From assembly GCF_032598785.1 (NCBI RefSeq), contig NZ_CP102984.1: DNA of 64,000 nt. The stretch is one strand, 5' to 3'. The notes beneath the pieces are model-generated. The model saw only the letters and a list, made by a program, of their open reading frames with translations, did no database searches and was not told the DNA's origin. Position 1 is the stretch's first letter; each line of letters starts with the position of its first letter. Origin of the DNA: Terrisporobacter petrolearius (lineage in GTDB: Bacteria; Bacillota; Clostridia; Peptostreptococcales; Peptostreptococcaceae). This document shows, one piece after another, positions 1 through 9,436 of this stretch. The position numbers and the translations under genes are program-made.

Positions 1-962
1 TAGAAAAAATAAACAAAGTTTATATAGTAGCTTGTGGTACTGCTTATCATGCAGGACTTGTTGGAAAAAATGCTATAGAAAAATTCGCTAAAATACCAGT
101 TATAGCTGACATAGCTTCTGAATTTAGATATAGTGATCCATTTGTAGACGAAAATACTTTGATAATAATAGTAAGTCAATCAGGAGAAACAGCTGATACT
201 TTAGCAGCACTTAGAGATGCTAAGTCAAAAGGTGCTAGAGTATTATCCATAACTAATGTTGTTGGTTCATCAATAGCTAGGGAGTCTGATGATATATTCT
301 ATACATGGGCAGGGCCAGAAATAGCAGTTGCATCTACAAAAGCTTATACAACACAATTAACAGCATTTTATATGATAGCATTAAATTTAGCTATGACAAA
401 AGGAACTATTAGTGAAGAAGAATACTTTAAAATGATAGATAAATTAAAAGAGATGCCATCACAAGTTGAAAAAGTATTACAAAGTGACGAATTAATAAAA
501 GAAATAGCAACTGAAATAAAAGATAAAAATGATATGTTCTATTTAGGTAGAGGAATTGACTATGCACTAGCGATGGAAGGTTCTTTAAAAATAAAAGAAA
601 TATCTTATATGCATGCTGAAGCTTTCGCTGCTGGAGAATTAAAACATGGAACAATAGCTTTAATAGAAGAAGGGACTCCTGTTTTAGTATTAGCTACTCA
701 AGAACAATTATTTGAAAAGATGTTATCAAATATGCAAGAAGTTAAAGCTAGAGGAGCTAAAGTTATAGCAATAGCTAAAGAGCACAACAAAGAAGTAGAA
801 AAATCAGCTGATAGAGTAATATATATACCAGAAGTTGATGATATGTTTGCAAGTATAACAGCTGTTGTACCAATGCAGCTACTTTCATATCATGTAGCCC
901 AAATGAGAGGGTGTGACATAGATAAGCCTAGAAACTTAGCTAAGTCAGTTACAGTTGAATAA
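1..962 (+). CDS. glmS: Glutamine--fructose-6-phosphate aminotransferase, C-terminal part
   Basis: The reading frame is open from base 3, so the gene enters from the left edge and only its last ~319 codons are here. The visible part is the isomerase half with two SIS domains. It opens with a CGTAYHAG motif, followed by the SQSGETADT sugar-phosphate loop, and ends in the family tail PRNLAKSVTVE. The enzyme makes glucosamine-6-phosphate from fructose-6-phosphate and glutamine for cell-wall synthesis. The N-terminal glutaminase domain and any upstream glmS ribozyme lie outside the window. The internal ATG at 159 is not the start, because homologous sequence continues upstream of it. Confidence 0.95.
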   Translation, partial: EKINKVYIVACGTAYHAGLVGKNAIEKFAKIPVIADIASEFRYSDPFVDENTLIIIVSQSGETADTLAALRDAKSKGARVLSITNVVGSSIARESDDIFYTWAGPEIAVASTKAYTTQLTAFYMIALNLAMTKGTISEEEYFKMIDKLKEMPSQVEKVLQSDELIKEIATEIKDKNDMFYLGRGIDYALAMEGSLKIKEISYMHAEAFAAGELKHGTIALIEEGTPVLVLATQEQLFEKMLSNMQEVKARGAKVIAIAKEHNKEVEKSADRVIYIPEVDDMFASITAVVPMQLLSYHVAQMRGCDIDKPRNLAKSVTVE

Positions 963-981
963 AAATAGAGTTTAAAAGAAT

Positions 982-1032
982 AAAAGGTATTGTATTGAGA
1001 TGTTTTTAGCATTAAAATTCAATACCTTTTTT
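982..1032 (+). terminator. Rho-independent terminator of glmS
   Basis: AAAAGGTATTG pairs with CAATACCTTTT around a ~27-base loop and ends in a T-run, 20 bases after the glmS stop. Confidence 0.8.
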
Positions 1033-1054
1033 AATTGTAAGGAAACTTTATAGC

Positions 1055-1102
1055 TTGAGCAACGGGACAAGCCATTGGCGACATAAGCGAAGCGAATTTT
1101 TT
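1055..1102 (-). repeat. Dispersed hairpin repeat, copy R1 (short)
   Basis: TTGAGCAACGG at one end and GCGACATAAGCGAAGCGAAT at the other closely match copy R2 (22521-22608); the central stem is shortened to GCCATTGGC. It lies in the 310-base gap between glmS and the sorbitol operon. The rest of that gap (1103-1343) is AT-rich leader in which I see no gene. It should hold the sorbitol promoter, but no site could be assigned. Confidence 0.6.
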
Positions 1103-1343
1103 ATGTTTATAAAAGGCTAAAGAATAATTATATAGGTGATAATTATCAGCCAATATTTGGTAATAGTTTAAGTGATATGTACAAACCATTTATTATATTA
1201 GTATAATATCATCATAGAAACATTAAATTAAATTGAATAAATTATAACTGAGAAATTCTTCTACCGGGAAAAAGATGATATTAATTAAAATTAGCATATT
1301 TGGTAGACTTATCTTAACAAATAATAGATAAGGAGACAAGCGA

Positions 1344-2165
1344 ATGGAAAAATCATGGTTAAGTTTAGAAAATAAAACAGTCCTTGTTACAGGTGGAGCT
1401 TCAGGAATTGGGAGAGCCGTTGCACAGGAATTTTTAAATGTAGGGGCAAATGTAGTTGTATGTGATTTAAATCCAAATGAGCCAGAATTTCAAATAGAAG
1501 AAAACAGTGGCAAAATGTTATATGCAAATATGAATGTAACAGATAAAGAAAGTATAAGTTCAGCAGTAAAAAAAGCTAAAGAAACTTTTGGAAGCGTAGA
1601 TGTATTAGTAAATAATGCAGGTATAAATATACCTTCTTTACTAATTGATGATAAAGAAGAAAATAGTAAGTATGAACTAAATGATAATATATATGATAAA
1701 GTAATGGACATAAATGTAAAGGGAGTATATTTATGTGCACAAATTGCAGGAAGAGAAATGGTAAAACAGGGACATGGTGTAATAATAAATATGTCTTCTG
1801 AATGTGGTCTTGAAGGTTCTGAAGGGCAAGGAATATATGCAGCAAGTAAAAATGCAGTAAATTCATTTACAAGATCTTGGGCAAAAGAGCTTGGTAAAAA
1901 AGGAGTAAGAGTTGTAGGGGTGGCACCAGGAATAATGGAAGCTACAGGATTAAGAACTTTAGCATATGAAGAAGCGCTTTCATATACGAGAGGAATAACA
2001 GTAGATCAATTAAGAGCTGGTTATACAAAGTCATCGACTACTCCAATAGGAAGAGATGGAAAACTAAGTGAAGTAGCAAATACAGTATGCTTCTTAGCAT
2101 CTGAAAGAGCTGGGTATATTCATGGGGTTACTGTAAATGTAGCTGGTGGAAAGACTAGAGGATAA
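1344..2165 (+). CDS. srlD: Sorbitol-6-phosphate 2-dehydrogenase (SDR family)
   Basis: A 273-residue classical short-chain dehydrogenase. TGGASGIG near residue 16 is the NAD-binding turn, NNAG sits near residue 90, and the catalytic YAASK (Tyr-x3-Lys) is near residue 173. It would oxidise sorbitol-6-phosphate to fructose-6-phosphate. Substrate assignment rests mainly on context: the next five genes are a glucitol-type PTS and its regulators. An AAGGAGA ribosome site precedes the ATG. It is the first gene of the run, whereas in E. coli the dehydrogenase follows the PTS genes. Other polyol-phosphate dehydrogenases of the same family remain possible. Confidence 0.82.
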   Translation: MEKSWLSLENKTVLVTGGASGIGRAVAQEFLNVGANVVVCDLNPNEPEFQIEENSGKMLYANMNVTDKESISSAVKKAKETFGSVDVLVNNAGINIPSLLIDDKEENSKYELNDNIYDKVMDINVKGVYLCAQIAGREMVKQGHGVIINMSSECGLEGSEGQGIYAASKNAVNSFTRSWAKELGKKGVRVVGVAPGIMEATGLRTLAYEEALSYTRGITVDQLRAGYTKSSTTPIGRDGKLSEVANTVCFLASERAGYIHGVTVNVAGGKTRG

Positions 2166-2199
2166 TCATAATATAAATCTGCAATAGGGAGGGCTATTG

Positions 2200-4122
2200 A
2201 TGAATATTATAAATGAAGAAAATCGCTTATGTAAAATATTGAGAATTATAGAACAAAGTAATTTAACGTCTTCACAATCTATTGCAGATAAATTAGGTGT
2301 TAGCACAAAAACTGTAAAAAATGAGATAAAAGAATTAAATAGATTGCTAAAAGGGTATGCGGTGATTGATATTAAACAAGGTAAATATGTGCTATATATC
2401 ATTGATCAACAAAACTTCGATGTGGTAAGGCAAAGCTTAGGTATACAAGATGACTTTTTTAATTCACAACAAAATAGAATGTCATATATTTTGTATAAGC
2501 TAATGAATAGTAATGTACCTTACTTAACAGATGATTTAGCTGAAGAAATGAATATAGGAAAAACTACTTTTATAGGTGATCTAAAAAAATTAAGGAATAA
2601 TATACAAAAGCATAATTTAAAAATCGTTGGAAAAACAAATACAGGATTATTTCTTGAAGGAAATGAAGTAGATGTTAGAATGTGTTTATTACAAGATATG
2701 TATGGTTCAATTTACAAAGAATTCAAAATTGATGAAGATATAATTGAATCAATATCTAAAACTTGTAGAGAAAATGCTTTAGGAAGTGGAGATATAGAAA
2801 ACTTTATAAAATTCTTTACAGTTATGATAGATAGATTGCTAAATGATTATACAATTAAATATTTAGATGATAAGTATATAGAATTAGAATCTACCAAAAC
2901 ATTTGAATTTGTAGACAAGCTTTTAGATGAGGTGGAAAAAATTATACCTGTAAAAGTTCCTTTAAATGAAAGAATATTTATGGTCTTACCTATAATTAGT
3001 ATGAGAACTCCAATAAACTCTCAGGGAATAAAAGAAATTGAAGTGTCAGATGAGACAATTGATTTAGTTCAGGAAATAATAACCTTAATAAAAAGCCAGA
3101 TGAATATAACCATTATGCCAGGTGATTTCTTTGATGAATTTGTATATCATATGTTTTTTATGATAAATAGAGTGAAATTTGGTATAGAAATTAAAAATCC
3201 TATTTTGGAAGATATTAAAGAAAAATATTCAGTGGCATTTAAAATGGCAGAATTATCTAAATGTATAGTTGAAGATAAATTAGGTAAAAAAGTATCTAAA
3301 GATGAAGTAGGATATATGGCTATGTATTTCGGAGTTTTTATATCAGAGAATTCATATAAAAATAAAATCTATAGAGTTGCTATTATATGTGGTAGTGGGG
3401 TATTAACTGCAAGAATTATATCAAGTCAGTTAAAGAAAATTTTATCTCCAGAATCAGAAATAGATATGTATTCTAGTACAGAAGTTAATGATGAGTTATT
3501 AAATAAATATGACTTAATATGTTCCACATATAAATTAACTTGTGATATAAATACACCAATAATATATATGAAAGAGATATTTGATGAACATCAATTTAGA
3601 AAGCAAATAGAACAAGTTAAATATACTCAAAAACTGGAGGTTCCTTTATTACAAGGAATAGATTCCATACTTTTAAATTTATTAGATGAAGAAAAGTTTT
3701 TCGTGTTAGATAATAATTTAAGCTACAAAGAAAATATAAACTTAATGGTTGATGCACTTGGAAATAATGGGTATGTGGATGATGGATTTAAAGAAAGACT
3801 TGAAAAGAGAGAAGACAATTCTACTATGGTTTTTGATAAACATATTGCTATACCACATGTTGTAAATTATGAAAGTGATAATATTGTTTTAGCTCTTGGA
3901 GTATTTGATGATAATTTAATTATTGATAAAGATAGAAATGTAAAATTAGTATTTCTACTTGGTATCCCAGAAGAGCTTGGTGAGAATGAAATGCTACTAA
4001 TTAAAATTTATAACGAAATCATTTCCATTGCTAAAGATGAAAATAAAATAAAAGAAATATCTAGGTTAAAAAAATATAAAGATTTAGTTCTTTATAAGAT
4101 AAAAGAAGAGAGTACTTTTTAA
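2200..4122 (+). CDS. gutR: PRD-containing transcriptional regulator of the sorbitol operon (BglG/GutR type)
   Basis: About 640 residues. The N-terminal helix-turn-helix (residues ~15-60, SIADKLGVSTKTVKNEI) is followed by a second HTH-like segment, two PTS-regulation domains (~190-400), an EIIB-like segment (~395-480, starting VAIICGSGV) and a C-terminal EIIA-like domain with the phospho-acceptor-like His in IAIPHVV. Such proteins activate PTS operons and are controlled by phosphorylation from HPr and EII. ATG at 2200 is preferred over TTG at 2197 because AGGGAGGG lies 6 bases before it. The gene stands between srlD and the PTS genes. Confidence 0.85.
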   Translation: MNIINEENRLCKILRIIEQSNLTSSQSIADKLGVSTKTVKNEIKELNRLLKGYAVIDIKQGKYVLYIIDQQNFDVVRQSLGIQDDFFNSQQNRMSYILYKLMNSNVPYLTDDLAEEMNIGKTTFIGDLKKLRNNIQKHNLKIVGKTNTGLFLEGNEVDVRMCLLQDMYGSIYKEFKIDEDIIESISKTCRENALGSGDIENFIKFFTVMIDRLLNDYTIKYLDDKYIELESTKTFEFVDKLLDEVEKIIPVKVPLNERIFMVLPIISMRTPINSQGIKEIEVSDETIDLVQEIITLIKSQMNITIMPGDFFDEFVYHMFFMINRVKFGIEIKNPILEDIKEKYSVAFKMAELSKCIVEDKLGKKVSKDEVGYMAMYFGVFISENSYKNKIYRVAIICGSGVLTARIISSQLKKILSPESEIDMYSSTEVNDELLNKYDLICSTYKLTCDINTPIIYMKEIFDEHQFRKQIEQVKYTQKLEVPLLQGIDSILLNLLDEEKFFVLDNNLSYKENINLMVDALGNNGYVDDGFKERLEKREDNSTMVFDKHIAIPHVVNYESDNIVLALGVFDDNLIIDKDRNVKLVFLLGIPEELGENEMLLIKIYNEIISIAKDENKIKEISRLKKYKDLVLYKIKEESTF

Positions 4123-4139
4123 AGGATGAGGTGAAAAAT

Positions 4140-4586
4140 ATGATATTTTGGGCAGTAATTATAAGTTTAGGTGCAGCATATGCAGTGCAATTTTTATTAA
4201 CTATGATGCAAATGAAAAATTTCAATCTAAACTTTAGAGATTTAAGACGAATGGGTCGAGTTGCCATAGGGAAGAAAAAAGGTGGATTTGTAGCAGGGTC
4301 AATAGCAATGTTTGCAATAGACGATAAAGGAATTATCTTAAAGGGAATGTGTTTATCTGGCGTTACAGTACTTGCTAGATTTAAGGAATTTAGTGATTTA
4401 AATGGAATTGATATTGCTACTATAACAAAAGACCATGTTAAATCTTATTCTAAACAAGTTCAAAAATCAATATTAGATGCCTCTTCAAACTATATCACTA
4501 TAACAAGTGGTGGTAGTATAGAAGATCCTAAAAGTCCTTTTGAAAAGGTTGCAGGATCAATACAAAAAGTAGCAACTCAAAAATAA
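4140..4586 (+). CDS. gutM: Glucitol operon activator protein GutM
   Basis: A 148-residue protein with one N-terminal membrane-spanning segment (IFWAVIISLGAAYAVQFLL) and a soluble remainder, matching the GutM/SrlM family in length and character. GutM is an accessory activator of glucitol operons. GAGGTG lies 6 bases before ATG 4140; the GTG at 4131 is part of that ribosome site. The gene sits directly after the PRD regulator and before the EIIC gene, the order common in clostridia. Confidence 0.8.
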   Translation: MIFWAVIISLGAAYAVQFLLTMMQMKNFNLNFRDLRRMGRVAIGKKKGGFVAGSIAMFAIDDKGIILKGMCLSGVTVLARFKEFSDLNGIDIATITKDHVKSYSKQVQKSILDASSNYITITSGGSIEDPKSPFEKVAGSIQKVATQK

Positions 4587-4608
4587 ATTAATGGAGGTTT
4601 GAATAATC

Positions 4609-5163
4609 ATGGATGTAATTATAAAATTCGCAGAAGGTTTTATGGGGCTATTTGCTTTAGGAGCAGAAACTTTTACAAGTTGGGTAACAGGAATAGTACC
4701 TCAAGTATTATTATTATTAATAGCAATGAACACTATAATAAGATTAATAGGAGAGGAAAAAATAAATAAATTTGCTAAGTTTTCCGCAAAAAATCCTATA
4801 CTTCGTTATATGGTAGTTCCTTTCTTAGGTGCATTTATGTTAGGTAATCCAATGGCTCTATCTCTAGGTAGATTTATGCCAGAAAGATATAAGCCAAGTT
4901 ACTATGCATCTGCAAGTTATTTCTGTCATACAAGTAGTGGTGTTTTCCCACATATAAATCCAGGTGAAGTATTTATATTTTTAGGAATAGCAAATGGAAT
5001 ATCAACATTAGGACTAAGCACAATGCCATTAGCAGTAAGATACTTATTAGTAGGTTTAGTATGTAACTTTATGAGTGGTTGGGCAACTGACTTAACAACT
5101 AAAATGGTTATGAAACAACAAGGTATTGAATTAAGTAAAGAAGTTAAGGCTGTAGCAGCTTAG
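4609..5163 (+). CDS. srlA: PTS glucitol/sorbitol transporter subunit IIC (GutA/SrlA)
   Basis: A 184-residue hydrophobic protein with several membrane spans and the family signature region FCHTSSGVFPHINPGEVF in the middle. It matches the small EIIC of glucitol permeases (~185 residues). It forms part of the membrane channel that imports sorbitol while phosphorylating it. A GGAGG ribosome site precedes the ATG, 22 bases after gutM. The subunit works with the EIIBC and EIIA proteins encoded immediately downstream. Confidence 0.9.
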   Translation: MDVIIKFAEGFMGLFALGAETFTSWVTGIVPQVLLLLIAMNTIIRLIGEEKINKFAKFSAKNPILRYMVVPFLGAFMLGNPMALSLGRFMPERYKPSYYASASYFCHTSSGVFPHINPGEVFIFLGIANGISTLGLSTMPLAVRYLLVGLVCNFMSGWATDLTTKMVMKQQGIELSKEVKAVAA

Positions 5164-5189
5164 GACTAAATCTAAGGGAGGATATAAAT

Positions 5190-6215
5190 ATGTCAAAATT
5201 CGGAACAATTGAGATAAAAAAAGGTAATGGAGGATTTGGTGGTCCTTTAACAGTAACACCAACAGAAGAAAAAAATAAACTTTTATATATAACAGGTGGT
5301 GGAGCTAAACCAGATATAGTAGATAAAATAGTAGAACTTACTGGTTGTGAAGCGGTAAACGGTTTCAAAACATCTGTACCTGAAGAGCAAATATTCTTAG
5401 CAATAATAGATTGCGGTGGAACACTTAGATGTGGTATATATCCACAAAAAAGAATACCAACTATAAATGTAATGCCAGTTGGGAAAAGTGGTCCTCTAGC
5501 TAAGTATATAACTGAAGATATATATGTATCTGCAGTTGGACTTGATCAAATAAGGTCAGCACAGGGAGCTGTAAATAAACAAACAACTTCTGACGAAGAT
5601 CAAAAATCAAAAGAAACAGAACAAAAAAGAGAATTCAAATATAGTGCAGATAAAAAAATAACTCAAACTACTGAAAAAGATGGAAGTACTAGCTTATTGA
5701 CTAAAATAGGTATGGGAGCTGGAAAAGTAGTAAACACTTTCTATCAATCAGCTCGTGATGCTGTGCAAACTGTAATAAACACAATATTACCATTTATGGC
5801 ATTTGTTGCATTATTAATAGGTATAATTCAAGGTTCTGGTGTAGGTGATGTATTCGCAAAAGTAATGACACCTTTAGCAGGAACAGGAATAGGTCTTGTA
5901 TTAATAGGATTTATATGTTCATTACCATTTTTATCACCACTTCTTGGACCAGGAGCAGTTATAGCTCAAGTTATAGGTACATTAATAGGTGTGGAAATTG
6001 GAAAAGGAAATATAGCACCAAGTTTAGCTTTACCAGCATTATTTGCAATAAATACTCAAGGTGCATGCGACTTTATACCAGTAGGACTTGGACTTGCAGA
6101 AGCAGACCCAGAAACAGTTGAAGTTGGTGTTCCAGCTGTATTATATTCAAGATTTTTAACTGGTGTGCCAAGAGTATTAATAGCTTGGGCAGCTAGTATA
6201 GGACTATATGCGTAA
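5190..6215 (+). CDS. srlE: PTS glucitol/sorbitol transporter subunit IIBC (SrlE)
   Basis: A 341-residue protein. The N-terminal cytoplasmic EIIB domain (~1-125) holds the probable phospho-cysteine in CGGTLRCGIYP. A charged Lys/Glu-rich linker (~125-170) is followed by a membrane domain with at least four spans and the loops SPLLGPGAVIAQVIG and TQGACDFIPVG. It takes phosphate from EIIA and passes it to sorbitol. It is slightly longer than the E. coli homologue because of the linker. It sits 26 bases after srlA with a strong GGGAGG site. Confidence 0.9.
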   Translation: MSKFGTIEIKKGNGGFGGPLTVTPTEEKNKLLYITGGGAKPDIVDKIVELTGCEAVNGFKTSVPEEQIFLAIIDCGGTLRCGIYPQKRIPTINVMPVGKSGPLAKYITEDIYVSAVGLDQIRSAQGAVNKQTTSDEDQKSKETEQKREFKYSADKKITQTTEKDGSTSLLTKIGMGAGKVVNTFYQSARDAVQTVINTILPFMAFVALLIGIIQGSGVGDVFAKVMTPLAGTGIGLVLIGFICSLPFLSPLLGPGAVIAQVIGTLIGVEIGKGNIAPSLALPALFAINTQGACDFIPVGLGLAEADPETVEVGVPAVLYSRFLTGVPRVLIAWAASIGLYA

Positions 6216-6277
6216 TATAAAATAAAAATATAGATTAAAATATATGTAAACTTTACGTAAACTTAAGGAGATTTGAA

Positions 6278-6640
6278 ATGTCAATAATATACAAAAATAA
6301 GATAAAAAATATAGGTTCAGAAGTATCAGCTTTTGAAGGGGAGCCAATGTTTATATTATTTGGGGACAATGCTCCAGATACATTAAAAGATTTCTGCTAT
6401 ACAGTAGATATACAACCAGTAAGCGAAACTATAGAGGTTGGTAATATAGTTGAAATCGATGAAAAAGAATATAAAATAACTGCAATTGGAAATATTGCAG
6501 AGAAAAACTTAGTAAGCTTAGGTCATGTTACTATAGTATTTGATGGGTCAACAGAAGCTTCTTTACCAGGAAGTATATATGTTGAAAGTTTAGATGTACC
6601 AAAACTATCAATTGGTAGTGAAATATTAATAAAAAAATAA
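6278..6640 (+). CDS. srlB: PTS glucitol/sorbitol transporter subunit IIA (SrlB)
   Basis: A 120-residue soluble protein of the glucitol EIIA family (usual length ~120). The LVSLGHVTIVFDG segment contains the likely phosphorylated His. It accepts phosphate from HPr and transfers it to the EIIB domain of the preceding gene. An AAGGAG site precedes the ATG. It ends the PTS cassette and is followed by a hairpin terminator. Confidence 0.88.
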   Translation: MSIIYKNKIKNIGSEVSAFEGEPMFILFGDNAPDTLKDFCYTVDIQPVSETIEVGNIVEIDEKEYKITAIGNIAEKNLVSLGHVTIVFDGSTEASLPGSIYVESLDVPKLSIGSEILIKK

Positions 6641-6656
6641 TTAATACTTTATATTG

Positions 6657-6697
6657 AAAAAAATCAGTTGCTTCTGTATAGAGGTAACTGATTTTTT
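6657..6697 (+). terminator. Terminator after the sorbitol PTS genes
   Basis: AAAAAATCAGTT pairs with AACTGATTTTTT around a ~16-base loop. It lies between srlB and the aldolase gene, so the aldolase and PHP genes may be partly uncoupled or read through. Confidence 0.75.
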
Positions 6698-6729
6698 CTA
6701 ATAATATATACAAAATTTAGGAGGTAATT

Positions 6730-7404
6730 ATGGAGTTAATATTAGATACAGCAAATTTAAATGATATAAAAGATTTATGCACTCATTTATGTATAGATGG
6801 AGTGACTACTAATCCAAGTATAGTTTCAAAAGAAGGAAAAGACTTTGAAATACTAATAAAAGAGATTGATGAAATTATAGGTCAAGATACGCCAATACAT
6901 GCGCAAGTAGTAAGTACAAAATTTGAAGAGATGATAGAAGAGGCTTTGTTTATAAGTGGTCTAAGAAAGAATATGTATGTAAAAATACCAGTAACAAAAG
7001 ATGGACTAAAAGCTATAAAAGAACTTAAAAAACAAGGAATAAAGATAACCGCAACAGCAATATCTACTGCTCATCAAGGTTTTTTAGCTGCAAAAGCTGG
7101 CGCTGATTATGTTGCACCTTATGTTAATAGACTAGACAATATTAGTGCAGATGGAGTATCGGTAGTAAGCGATTTAGTTAGTATATTAGATGCTTATAAT
7201 ATGAAAACAAAGGTACTTGCTGCTAGTTTTAAAAACTGTCAACAAGTTTTAGAATTAATGAAATCAGGAGTCCATAGTGTTACTGTGCCAGCAGATATAT
7301 GCAGTGCAATGATGAACCATCCTTTAACTAATTGGAGTGTAGATAAATTTACTGAAGATTGGTATGGTGCTTTTGGAGAAGATACAACAACAAAGAAAAA
7401 ATAA
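6730..7404 (+). CDS. fsa: Fructose-6-phosphate aldolase (transaldolase-like)
   Basis: A 224-residue single-domain TIM barrel of the small transaldolase/FSA family. Family landmarks are the start LILDTAN, GVTTNPSIV, the Schiff-base lysine in MYVKIPVT (~residue 86), and ATAISTAHQGFLAAKAGADYV. It would interconvert fructose-6-phosphate with dihydroxyacetone plus glyceraldehyde-3-phosphate, or act as a transaldolase. Fructose-6-phosphate is the product of the upstream sorbitol pathway, so its position fits. An AGGAGG site precedes the ATG. It is separated from srlB by a terminator. Confidence 0.87.
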   Translation: MELILDTANLNDIKDLCTHLCIDGVTTNPSIVSKEGKDFEILIKEIDEIIGQDTPIHAQVVSTKFEEMIEEALFISGLRKNMYVKIPVTKDGLKAIKELKKQGIKITATAISTAHQGFLAAKAGADYVAPYVNRLDNISADGVSVVSDLVSILDAYNMKTKVLAASFKNCQQVLELMKSGVHSVTVPADICSAMMNHPLTNWSVDKFTEDWYGAFGEDTTTKKK

Positions 7405-7422
7405 TAAATAGGAGGAAAGACG

Positions 7423-8226
7423 ATGTATTATGACTATCATATGCACTCAAGTTTTTCTGAAGATAGTAAAACACCCATGGATGATATGATAAAAAAATCT
7501 ATAGAATTAGGGTTAAAAGAGATATGTTTTACTGAGCATATAGACTACAGTGTAATAATAGATGATGAAGAGAGAGATATTAGTGTAAACTATAAAGACT
7601 ATTTTTCTAAACTGAATTATTATAATGAACTTTACAAAAATGATATCACTATAAAAAGAGGAATAGAAATTGGACTGCAAGACCATGTACTAGATAGATG
7701 TTTAGAAGATGTTATTAATAACGACTTTGATTTTGTCATAGCATCAATTCACACAATTGATAAGTATGAGCTGATAGGAAAAAAATTCTATCAAGATAAA
7801 ACTCAATTAGAAGCCTATAGACAGTATTATGAAACTTTATATAATATGATGAAAAAATTCAAAAATTATTCTGTACTTGGCCATGTTGACATTGTTAAAA
7901 GATATGGTGATTTAAACAATATAATAGATGATAAGATATTTGGTGATGAAATTGATGAAATATTAAAAATGGTAATTTATGAAGGCAGGGGAATAGAGAT
8001 TAATACATCTTGTTTTAGATACAAATTACCAGACTTAACTCCTTCATCATATATATTAAAAAGGTATAGAGACCTTGGAGGAGAAATTATTACTACAGGT
8101 TCAGATTCTCATAATCCAGCTCAAGTAGCTCATGAATTTAAAAGAATTTATGAAAATTTAAAAGATATGGGATATAAATATGTTTGTACTTTTGACAAAA
8201 TGAAGCCTAACTTTATAAGTTTATAG
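7423..8226 (+). CDS. PHP-domain phosphatase, histidinol-phosphatase (HisK) family
   Basis: A 267-residue PHP-domain protein. The metal ligands appear in DYHMHSSFSED, FTEHIDY, the ASIHT segment, LGHVD and the late TTGSDSHNP. This is the layout of HisJ/HisK-type histidinol-phosphatases, though without his genes nearby the substrate could be another sugar or polyol phosphate. It lies 18 bases after fsa with a GGAGG site, so the two are likely co-transcribed. A perfect hairpin terminator follows. Confidence 0.75.
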   Translation: MYYDYHMHSSFSEDSKTPMDDMIKKSIELGLKEICFTEHIDYSVIIDDEERDISVNYKDYFSKLNYYNELYKNDITIKRGIEIGLQDHVLDRCLEDVINNDFDFVIASIHTIDKYELIGKKFYQDKTQLEAYRQYYETLYNMMKKFKNYSVLGHVDIVKRYGDLNNIIDDKIFGDEIDEILKMVIYEGRGIEINTSCFRYKLPDLTPSSYILKRYRDLGGEIITTGSDSHNPAQVAHEFKRIYENLKDMGYKYVCTFDKMKPNFISL

Positions 8227-8230
8227 ACAA

Positions 8231-8266
8231 CAAGAAGGTGGTATCTTTTTTGATACCACCTTCTTG
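8231..8266. terminator. Bidirectional terminator between convergent genes
   Basis: A perfect 15-bp stem, CAAGAAGGTGGTATC with its reverse complement, around a 6-T loop. It abuts the stop codon of the minus-strand yitT-like gene. Confidence 0.75.
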
Positions 8267-9133
8267 CTAATACATTTGTTTGAAACCTTCCCCAAGTGCT
8301 TCGTGAACATCTGTAATAACTACAAATGCATTAGGGTCAACACTTTTCACTATTCTTCTAAGGGTAGATACCTCTCTTTTACCTACAACAACAAGCAAAG
8401 CATCTTTTTCTTCTTTTGTATAACCGCCTTTTGCACTTAAAATAGTAACTCCTCTATTCATTTTTTCTAATATAGCATTAGATATTTCATCTGGTGAATT
8501 TGATATAATAGTAAAGGATTTGGCACTATAAAAACCTTGTACAACCATGTCACTTACTACAACAGCAATGTATAATCCTAGTGCAGAATATAAGCCAATC
8601 TCTATTTTACCTGTAGCGAATATTGATGACATAACTACTATAAAATCTGCTACTCCCATTAACTTGGGAACACTAATAGATGGAAGCCATCTGTTCAATA
8701 TTAGACCAATCAAATCTGTACCACCTGTTGTTCCATTGATATTAAATATTACACCAAGCCCTAATCCTAAAATTACTCCACCAGTAAGAGTTGATAATAA
8801 GACGTCGTTGGTAATTTGAAAATTCGCAAAATTTTCGAATAAATTTAACGATAAAGTAAAAAAAACTATTCCTAATAACGTTTTCAAACATTCTCTCTTT
8901 GTTAAAACTTTGTATGCTAAGATAAATAATGGCACATTAAAAATTAAGTTCACAAACCATAAGGGGATATTAAATAAATAATTGATTATTACTGCCAATC
9001 CTGTTAATCCTCCAGGAGCAATTGAATGAGGATCAAAGAATAATACAAAAGACAATGCCATCAAAAGACATCCCACAATAAGAAGGAATGTTTCATACAA
9101 AAACTCTTTAAAACTAATTTTTTCTTCTCTCAT
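8267..9133 (-). CDS. YitT family membrane protein (DUF2179)
   Basis: A 288-residue protein on the minus strand. It has five or six membrane segments in residues ~15-200, with the family motif FDPHSIAPGGLTGLAVI near the first, then a soluble DUF2179 domain (~210-288, starting SFTIISNSPDEI, with ILSAKGGYTKEEKDALLVVV). The function of this common Firmicutes family is poorly known. A GGAGGTTTATT leader precedes the ATG. It is a single gene convergent with the PHP phosphatase. Confidence 0.85.
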   Translation of the reverse strand: MREEKISFKEFLYETFLLIVGCLLMALSFVLFFDPHSIAPGGLTGLAVIINYLFNIPLWFVNLIFNVPLFILAYKVLTKRECLKTLLGIVFFTLSLNLFENFANFQITNDVLLSTLTGGVILGLGLGVIFNINGTTGGTDLIGLILNRWLPSISVPKLMGVADFIVVMSSIFATGKIEIGLYSALGLYIAVVVSDMVVQGFYSAKSFTIISNSPDEISNAILEKMNRGVTILSAKGGYTKEEKDALLVVVGKREVSTLRRIVKSVDPNAFVVITDVHEALGEGFKQMY

Positions 9134-9436
9134 AATAAACCTCCATATTAATATAATCTATTCTAATATTTCATCGGTTATAAGTAACATTCTAATCTTT
9201 ATTTTAAGGAAAAACAACAGTTTGAAGCATAATTAAAATTTTAATAATTTCTACTTTATTAATATAACAAATTAGAATGTATGTATATCTAAATAGTGTA
9301 TTTTTAAATATTTAAATCCATTGGGCAAAACTTAAAATAGGTAGAAAATACCAGTAGTATAAAAATTTTTTTATAATGAAAATAATATTGTTCTCAATTA
9401 CAATATAATTACAAACATATAAAGGGGTGTCATAAA
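9134..9436. other. AT-rich divergent promoter region
   Basis: Roughly 300 bases between a minus-strand and a plus-strand gene. It has a TATAAT-like box near 9404 and an AAAGGGG ribosome site before 9437. I see no gene, repeat or convincing operator here. Confidence 0.5.
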
